Below are positions 59,735-64,000 of a stretch of 64,000 bases of DNA, one piece after another. The notes beneath the pieces were generated by a model. It was given only the letters and a program-made list of their open reading frames with translations. It was not told the origin of the DNA and did no database searches. Position 1 is the first letter of the stretch. The number at the start of each line of letters is the position of its first letter. A program made the translations under genes and the position numbers. Source of the stretch: Chlamydiae bacterium CG10_big_fil_rev_8_21_14_0_10_42_34 (GTDB lineage Bacteria > Chlamydiota > Chlamydiia > Chlamydiales > SM23-39); NCBI GenBank assembly GCA_002773795.1, contig PFAD01000016.1, positions 1 to 64,000 of the forward strand, given 5' to 3'.

Positions 59735-61254
59735 ATTTCCTCTTCTTTTACCTTTACCCAAATTGGATTTCCCAAAGGATCATATGTTTGATCTTGGCAT
59801 TTTTGCAATTGGCGCCATAAAACAGATGCCTCTTCCATTGAAAATCGTTTCTTGACCGATCTACAAAAGCGCGTTGCGATTTTTTCAATTTTCTTCTCAA
59901 CTTTCCAGCTCGCAAAAAAATCTGGAAAGTGGGTTGCATCTAAAAATGAGGGCAGTGCATCGACAACTAAAGTTCTTTTTAAAACGCGGCACTCAATCCC
60001 AAGTTCATTGAGTTTTTCCGCCTTTTCCTCTTCGCCCCTAGCAAGCGCAATTTCTAATGGCCAAATCAGAGCCTGACTTGCCCCTTTTTTATGCTTTAAA
60101 GACTCAAATAAAACACGTGCATGTGCTGCGCGCAGATCGACAAAGATAAGCCCATCTTTCTCGAGTAAAAGGTAGCTTCCCACAACGGTCAAAAGCCGAT
60201 CTTGAAAGCCCAAGTCAAGTTCTACGTCGAGAGCTTTGAAAGGAAGGGTTGGAAATGTTTCCTCAAAAGAGTAGCTCGTAGGCTCGCTAAAGGATACAGG
60301 TTCAGAAAAAGTAGGCATCGGAGCAAAGGCGCTCTCGACAGCTCTTTGAACTAAGTTAAAAATCTTCCCCTCATCTTTAAATCGGGCCTCTTTTTTTTGC
60401 GGATGGACGTTGACATCGACAGAATCTGGGGAAATTTCTAGAAAAAGGACAAATCGTGGATACATATGCTCAGAAATCCGCGTTCCAAATCCAAGTTTTA
60501 CAGCCTTTGAGATCAGTGGGGAAAAAATAGGGCGTCGATTGATGAATACATATTGAGCCATACGGGTTGCCATCGCCTTATTGGGAGCTGCAACAAACCC
60601 TGTGATCCCTTTTGCGCTCACCTCATGTTCATGCGGCCCCAAGATCTCTTCCACTCTCCCTTTGGTATCTGTTGAACTAAAGGATCTTCCATTGAGAGAA
60701 AAGATCACTTCAGGGTGTGCCAAAGCGATTGTTTCAACGACCCGAGAAACTTGCGCTGCATTGGATGAGGGCGACTTCTGGAACTTTTTTCTTGCAGGAA
60801 CATTATAAAAAAGGGAGCGGACCTCAATGGTTGTCCCCCGATTGCGGGCGCAAGGCTCAACTGTGATCACTTTCCCCCCTTCAGCTAAAATCCGCGTTCC
60901 GATTCCGTTAGACGTTTTGATCTCGAAGTGTGACACAGAAGAAATTGCAGCTAAAGCCTCTCCACGAAATCCCATTGTAGATAGTGTTTGAAGATCATCG
61001 ATCGATCGAATTTTGGAAGTTGCGTGTCTTTCCAAACAAAGAAGAGCGTCTCCTGCGCTCATTCCACATCCATCATCTTCAATACGGATGAGCTGTTGAC
61101 CTCCACTTACAATCTCAATTGAAATGCGACTCGATCCAGCATCTAGACTGTTTTCGATCAGTTCTTTTACAATCGATGCAGGGTTTTCAACAACTTCACC
61201 TGCAGCGATTTGATTAATGACTGCCTCAGGCAGTTTGACAATTTTTTCATTCAT
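59707..61254 (-). CDS. mutL: DNA mismatch repair protein MutL
   Basis: 515 residues. GHKL ATPase N-terminus: IAAGEVVENPASIVKELIEN, DDGCGM, RHATSKI, GFRGEALAAISS, GTTIEVRSLFYNVPARKKF. The transducer domain has NRRPIFSP and DVNVHPQKKEARF. The C-terminal dimerisation domain is short, and no DQHAxxER metal-binding endonuclease motif is seen (the equivalent place reads DLRAAHARVLFE), so it probably lacks endonuclease activity, like E. coli MutL. Confidence 0.96.
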   Translation of the reverse strand: MNEKIVKLPEAVINQIAAGEVVENPASIVKELIENSLDAGSSRISIEIVSGGQQLIRIEDDGCGMSAGDALLCLERHATSKIRSIDDLQTLSTMGFRGEALAAISSVSHFEIKTSNGIGTRILAEGGKVITVEPCARNRGTTIEVRSLFYNVPARKKFQKSPSSNAAQVSRVVETIALAHPEVIFSLNGRSFSSTDTKGRVEEILGPHEHEVSAKGITGFVAAPNKAMATRMAQYVFINRRPIFSPLISKAVKLGFGTRISEHMYPRFVLFLEISPDSVDVNVHPQKKEARFKDEGKIFNLVQRAVESAFAPMPTFSEPVSFSEPTSYSFEETFPTLPFKALDVELDLGFQDRLLTVVGSYLLLEKDGLIFVDLRAAHARVLFESLKHKKGASQALIWPLEIALARGEEEKAEKLNELGIECRVLKRTLVVDALPSFLDATHFPDFFASWKVEKKIEKIATRFCRSVKKRFSMEEASVLWRQLQKCQDQTYDPLGNPIWVKVKEEEIWSLFASKN

Positions 61255-61316
61255 GGCAGAAATATATCAGATGCTCAAGTATACTGCACACCATGATGAG
61301 ATGGTTTTTTCTAAAA

Positions 61317-61494
61317 TTAACCCGAAGCCTAAACAGGTGTCAACAAACGGCCGAGCGAGGCAAAGAAAAATTGAAGCGGGCTTGCCCGCGTTCTTCTCGA
61401 GGAGAAACATTCTTGAATACGAAAAGCTCCGAGCGAAGATCGATTTTTCAAAGCCGCAGCCGGCCGTTTGTCACCTGTTTAGGCCTCGGGTTAA
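61317..61494. repeat. Long inverted repeat covering the leader and signal-peptide region of the MOMP-like gene
   Basis: Left arm 61317-61352 (TTAACCCGAAGCCTAAACAG onward to AACGGCC) pairs with right arm 61462-61494 (GGCCGTTTGTCACCTGTTTA onward to GGGTTAA), apart from a 2-3-nt bulge and one mismatch. Smaller hairpins lie inside (GCGGGC-TTGCCCGC; TTCTC-GAGGAGAA). The Shine-Dalgarno and TTG start of the downstream gene lie between the arms, and the right arm encodes part of the signal peptide. It could be a MITE-like insertion or an RNA switch controlling the porin. Confidence 0.85.
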
Positions 61495-62213
61495 TAACTG
61501 CTCTTCCCGCTTTCGGTATGTATGTTGGGAATCCAGCCGATCCTGCTTTGATGAGCACGGGATTTTTTTCCTCAAGCTACTCATTTTGTAAATTCACATC
61601 TGGCTATATTTACGACTACACATCGAATAAACGCTACGTTGCCGATGATCAGCCATTAATCAAAAAATTTGGTCTGCATTCGCAACTTGCTAGCTTCTCT
61701 CTTATTTTAATCGAAAGAATCCAATTTTTTGGCACCGCAGGCGGCTCTAAGGAGATGATTAAAGAAGAGCCAATCTATAACACATTTTTCGACACCTACA
61801 CCGATTACCACTTCTCGTGGAGTGCCGGAGCTAAAGTGATTCTTCTACAGTGGGGTCAAACTTATTTGAGCACAGATTTTACATACTTTGAAGTTCCCCC
61901 TTCGAGTAAATCCTTCTACAAATATCTAAATCGCCTGAATCTCCCCCTATCAATTGATGACAAAGGGAAACTTTCTTTAGATGAATGGCAATTAAGTGGC
62001 GCTCTATCAACGCGGATTTTCTTCCTCAGCCCCTATGGAGGGGTCAGCTATCTTCGCTCAAAACTTCACGCTGATGTGAATTATCATAATGAAGTAAACT
62101 GGGGATTTTTTTATGGTTTAACTGTATCGCTAACAGGTAGGCTGCACGTTAATTTTGAGCGGCGTGTTCGCGATGAATTTGCCTATACCTTTGCAACAAC
62201 AGCAGTATTTTAA
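61413..62213 (+). CDS. MOMP-like outer-membrane protein
   Basis: 266 residues from TTG 61413, which has GAGGAG at 61399-61404 and gives a sensible signal peptide (basic MNTKSSERRS..., hydrophobic VTCLGLGLITALPAFG). The mature N-terminus, YVGNPADPALMSTGFFSSS then FCKFTSGYIYDYTSNKRYV, follows the start of chlamydial major outer-membrane proteins (VGNPAEPSLM, then C-x-S/R-x-G-Y-Y-G-D-[FY]-V-F-D). The rest alternates aromatic-rich strands and ends in AVF, as porins end in Phe. It is shorter than Chlamydia MOMP. Earlier ATGs (61293) would lengthen it into the inverted repeat and are unlikely. Confidence 0.78.
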   Translation: MNTKSSERRSIFQSRSRPFVTCLGLGLITALPAFGMYVGNPADPALMSTGFFSSSYSFCKFTSGYIYDYTSNKRYVADDQPLIKKFGLHSQLASFSLILIERIQFFGTAGGSKEMIKEEPIYNTFFDTYTDYHFSWSAGAKVILLQWGQTYLSTDFTYFEVPPSSKSFYKYLNRLNLPLSIDDKGKLSLDEWQLSGALSTRIFFLSPYGGVSYLRSKLHADVNYHNEVNWGFFYGLTVSLTGRLHVNFERRVRDEFAYTFATTAVF

Positions 62214-63442
62214 TGGAAGAACATCCTCAGGCCCGCCACATAGTTGAGACTCTCGCCAAAGCGGGCTTCATTGCCTACTATGCCGGAGGCTGGGTTCGCG
62301 ATCTATTGATCAATCACCCATCTGATGACATCGATATAGCGACTAACGCCCCCCCAGAAACAGTACAAGCTCTCTTCCCGCATACAGTTCCTGTCGGCAT
62401 TGCTTTTGGAATTGTCATCGTAATTATTGAAGGCCACCAATATGAAGTCGCCACTTTTCGCCAAGATCTCGACTATAAAGACGGCAGAAGACCTTCGCGC
62501 ATTGAATTTACGACAGCTATCGAAGATGCAAAAAGGCGCGATTTCACAATCAACGGGATGTTTTATGACCCGCTTAAAGATGAAGTACTAGACTATGTGA
62601 ATGGCAAAGCTGATTTAGAAGCTAAAATTATCCGCGCGATCGGCAATCCACATGAGCGAATTAAAGAAGATCGGCTCCGGATGATCCGGGCGATTCGCCT
62701 TGCCTGCCGTTTTAATTTTCATATTGAAGAGGCGACAGCACAAGCCATTGCCGACCATGCAAAAGAGCTATTTCCGGCAGTTGCGATTGAAAGAATTTGG
62801 CAAGAATTTACAAAGGGTCACAACTTCGGCAAATTGCGCCCCATGTTAATTCATCTGCATGAATTTGGACTTCTTGAATCTATTTTCCCCTCAGTTCAAA
62901 ACACTCCGCTTAAAGAAATTGAAAAGCGCCTGGCGCCCATTAAAGACTATCCCGCAAAAGCGCCTGTTATTGCATCCCTTTTGCCACTGTTTCCAGACAG
63001 CTCATTAGAAGATCAGTTAGAGCTTTGCAAAAAACTCAAGCTATCAAATATTGATAGACAATTCGTCACCTTCCTTTTTCATGCAAAAGAGTTGGTTCAT
63101 CTGAATCGTCCTGTAGAAAAAGTAGAGTGGGCCTACTTTTATGCAAACAGCTTTTCTTCTCTGTGTTTGCAAATTATTAGCTCCCACTTTGACGCAAGAC
63201 ATAGAATCGCATTTTTGCACGAACACGAAGAACAAATAGATTCATTACAAAAATCAATTGAGCGGATCAAAAACCGCGATCCTATTGTAAAATCAGATCA
63301 TCTTCTTGAAATAGGGATTCAACCAGGCGTTGCCATGGGGATTTTACTAAAAGAAGCAGATCGGATTGCAATTAATGAACAGCTCCACGAAGTTGCGCCT
63401 ATTATCGAGCGACTTAAAACTCTCCCCATATGGCCAAAATAA
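62213..63442 (+). CDS. tRNA nucleotidyltransferase / poly(A) polymerase family protein
   Basis: 409 residues; ATG overlaps the previous stop (TAATG). Class II nucleotidyltransferase core: YYAGGWVRDLLIN, DDIDIATNAPPE (catalytic D-x-D), GIVIVIIEGHQYEVATFR, RRDFTINGMFYDP, RLRMIRAIRLACRF. It either adds CCA to tRNA or polyadenylates RNA; since the three tRNAs in the window lack encoded CCA, a CCA-adding enzyme is required in this organism, but motifs alone do not separate the two activities. Confidence 0.9.
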   Translation: MEEHPQARHIVETLAKAGFIAYYAGGWVRDLLINHPSDDIDIATNAPPETVQALFPHTVPVGIAFGIVIVIIEGHQYEVATFRQDLDYKDGRRPSRIEFTTAIEDAKRRDFTINGMFYDPLKDEVLDYVNGKADLEAKIIRAIGNPHERIKEDRLRMIRAIRLACRFNFHIEEATAQAIADHAKELFPAVAIERIWQEFTKGHNFGKLRPMLIHLHEFGLLESIFPSVQNTPLKEIEKRLAPIKDYPAKAPVIASLLPLFPDSSLEDQLELCKKLKLSNIDRQFVTFLFHAKELVHLNRPVEKVEWAYFYANSFSSLCLQIISSHFDARHRIAFLHEHEEQIDSLQKSIERIKNRDPIVKSDHLLEIGIQPGVAMGILLKEADRIAINEQLHEVAPIIERLKTLPIWPK

Positions 63443-63819
63443 CAGCTCTTATCTTGTCTATCTGCACTCTTTTCGCCAATGAGACTTCATATAGAAAAAT
63501 CGATGACTCTACCTGGGCCCTTTTTAGACCTAATGCACCTTTAGGTCTAACGATCAAATCTCGCCCACTTTCACCTAAAACATTGAATCAGCTGGCTCAC
63601 ATTGGAATTCGCTATACGTTTAACACAACAGTTCGTCCAGCAACGGATCCAAATAGATCTTCTTTAGATCGAGGTCTTTTATTTCTTTCCGATTTTGAAA
63701 ATAGGGAAGATCTTTTTCGAAAATGGTTCGAACAATTTACGTACCACCCGTCTAAAATTACAATTACAGAGAGTGTAAATCCTTCAACTATTCTCATCCA
63801 AAATGCGCATGGCAATTAA
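63430..63819 (+). CDS. Small exported protein of unknown function
   Basis: 129 residues; overlaps the previous gene by 13 bp. Signal peptide MAKITALILSICTLFA. The mature part is basic and has no domain I recognise (STWALFRPNAPLGLTIKSRP, RYTFNTTVRPATD). The 3' end overlaps the convergent phosphatase gene by 36 bp. Probably real because of the signal peptide and coupling. Confidence 0.6.
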   Translation: MAKITALILSICTLFANETSYRKIDDSTWALFRPNAPLGLTIKSRPLSPKTLNQLAHIGIRYTFNTTVRPATDPNRSSLDRGLLFLSDFENREDLFRKWFEQFTYHPSKITITESVNPSTILIQNAHGN

Positions 63820-64000
63820 CGTCATGTCGTCATGTTGCATGGTTCCCTGGCTAAATAGGTGCACTTTTTCGATCAGTTGATCGGCAACTTGTTTTGAAGA
63901 TTCGATCTTATTTTCCATTACGAATTCATTAAGACGCCCTTTTCCAAAGAGTTGGTTCTCGCTATTGTGCGCCTCAATGATTCCATCTGTGTACAAAAGG
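63784..64000 (-). CDS. PP2C/SpoIIE-type serine phosphatase, C-terminal part, cut by window edge
   Basis: The frame is open to the right edge. The readable 3' part has LLYTDGIIEAHNSENQLFG, the conserved late PPM motif (YTDGI-E), and HDDMTLIAMRI, the final metal-binding motif (H-DD-TL) of RsbU/SpoIIE phosphatases. Chlamydiae use such proteins in partner-switching sigma-factor regulation. The rest of the gene, including any sensor domain, lies outside the window. Confidence 0.88.
   Translation of the reverse strand, partial: LLYTDGIIEAHNSENQLFGKGRLNEFVMENKIESSKQVADQLIEKVHLFSQGTMQHDDMTLIAMRILDENS

Noticed and set aside
1-64000. CRISPR arrays, rRNA genes, replication origin, complete insertion sequences
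   Set aside because: No regularly spaced direct repeats, rRNA signatures, DnaA-box clusters or intact transposase genes were found by reading the window.

Overview
The window is chromosomal DNA from a bacterium of the order Chlamydiales outside the family Chlamydiaceae, an environmental relative of the Simkania, Rhabdochlamydia, Waddlia or Parachlamydia kind. The evidence is gene content and order matching recalled Chlamydia trachomatis blocks: rpsB-tsf-pyrH-frr next to a long PBP2; mnmE, nth, psd and secA close together; gpsA beside a UDP-sugar pyrophosphorylase; lpdA-lipA; glgC beside a metallophosphoesterase; mutL-pepP near pseudopilin-like genes; and a small MOMP-like porin. I cannot fix the genus. 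Simkania-like is plausible because that lineage has many MOMP-like proteins.

Layout. 1-8.1 kb is an accessory region: the 5' end of a two-partner-secretion (FHA-type) exoprotein on the left edge, a secreted repeat protein with a decayed second copy, a PRTase-like membrane protein, a transposase scrap, a lipoprotein gene whose start codon overlaps that of a divergent frameshifted gene, a protein resembling eukaryotic mitochondrial carriers, and an integrase/DUF1016 pair beside tRNA-Lys. 8.1-14.5 kb is core: tRNA-Lys, tRNA-Glu, the rpsB-tsf-pyrH-frr operon, tRNA-Gly and pbp2. 14.5-21.4 kb is a surface-polysaccharide locus (Wza-like, Wzc-like with a degenerate kinase domain, UDP-xylose and UDP-galacturonate synthesis) ending in an F-box/LRR-like gene. 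21.3-28.8 kb holds nnr, a bilobed aspartic protease, gpsA with a CE-clan (Ulp1-like) protease, a glycosyltransferase-9/pyrophosphorylase fusion and a heptosyltransferase. 28.9-39.3 kb holds ruvC-ruvA-mnmE, a protein-kinase-like gene, nth, a PAP2 protein, psd, an acetyltransferase and secA. 39.4-48.7 kb mixes unknown proteins, membrane proteins, lpdA-lipA and a PI-kinase-like gene. 48.7-64 kb holds glgC, a phosphoesterase, pseudopilin-like genes, an OPT transporter, an orphan histidine kinase, pepP, mutL, a MOMP-like protein, a CCA/poly(A) polymerase and the 3' end of a PP2C-type phosphatase running off the right edge.

How the genes fit together. Core information-processing genes are interleaved with singletons that look like host-directed effectors: F-box/LRR, CE-clan protease, two kinase folds, a carrier mimic and a pepsin-like protease. 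Several of these have their own AT-rich promoter with the core GTATAATA. Genes are tightly packed with many ATGA overlaps, and seven convergent pairs overlap at their 3' ends.

The most unusual signal is a 17-bp palindrome, TGTAAAGCNGCTTTACA. It occurs five times exactly and once with one mismatch between 19 and 59 kb. Five of the six copies lie inside unrelated coding sequences, and together these use all three reading frames, so it looks conserved at the DNA level. No CRISPR array, rRNA or replication origin was seen.
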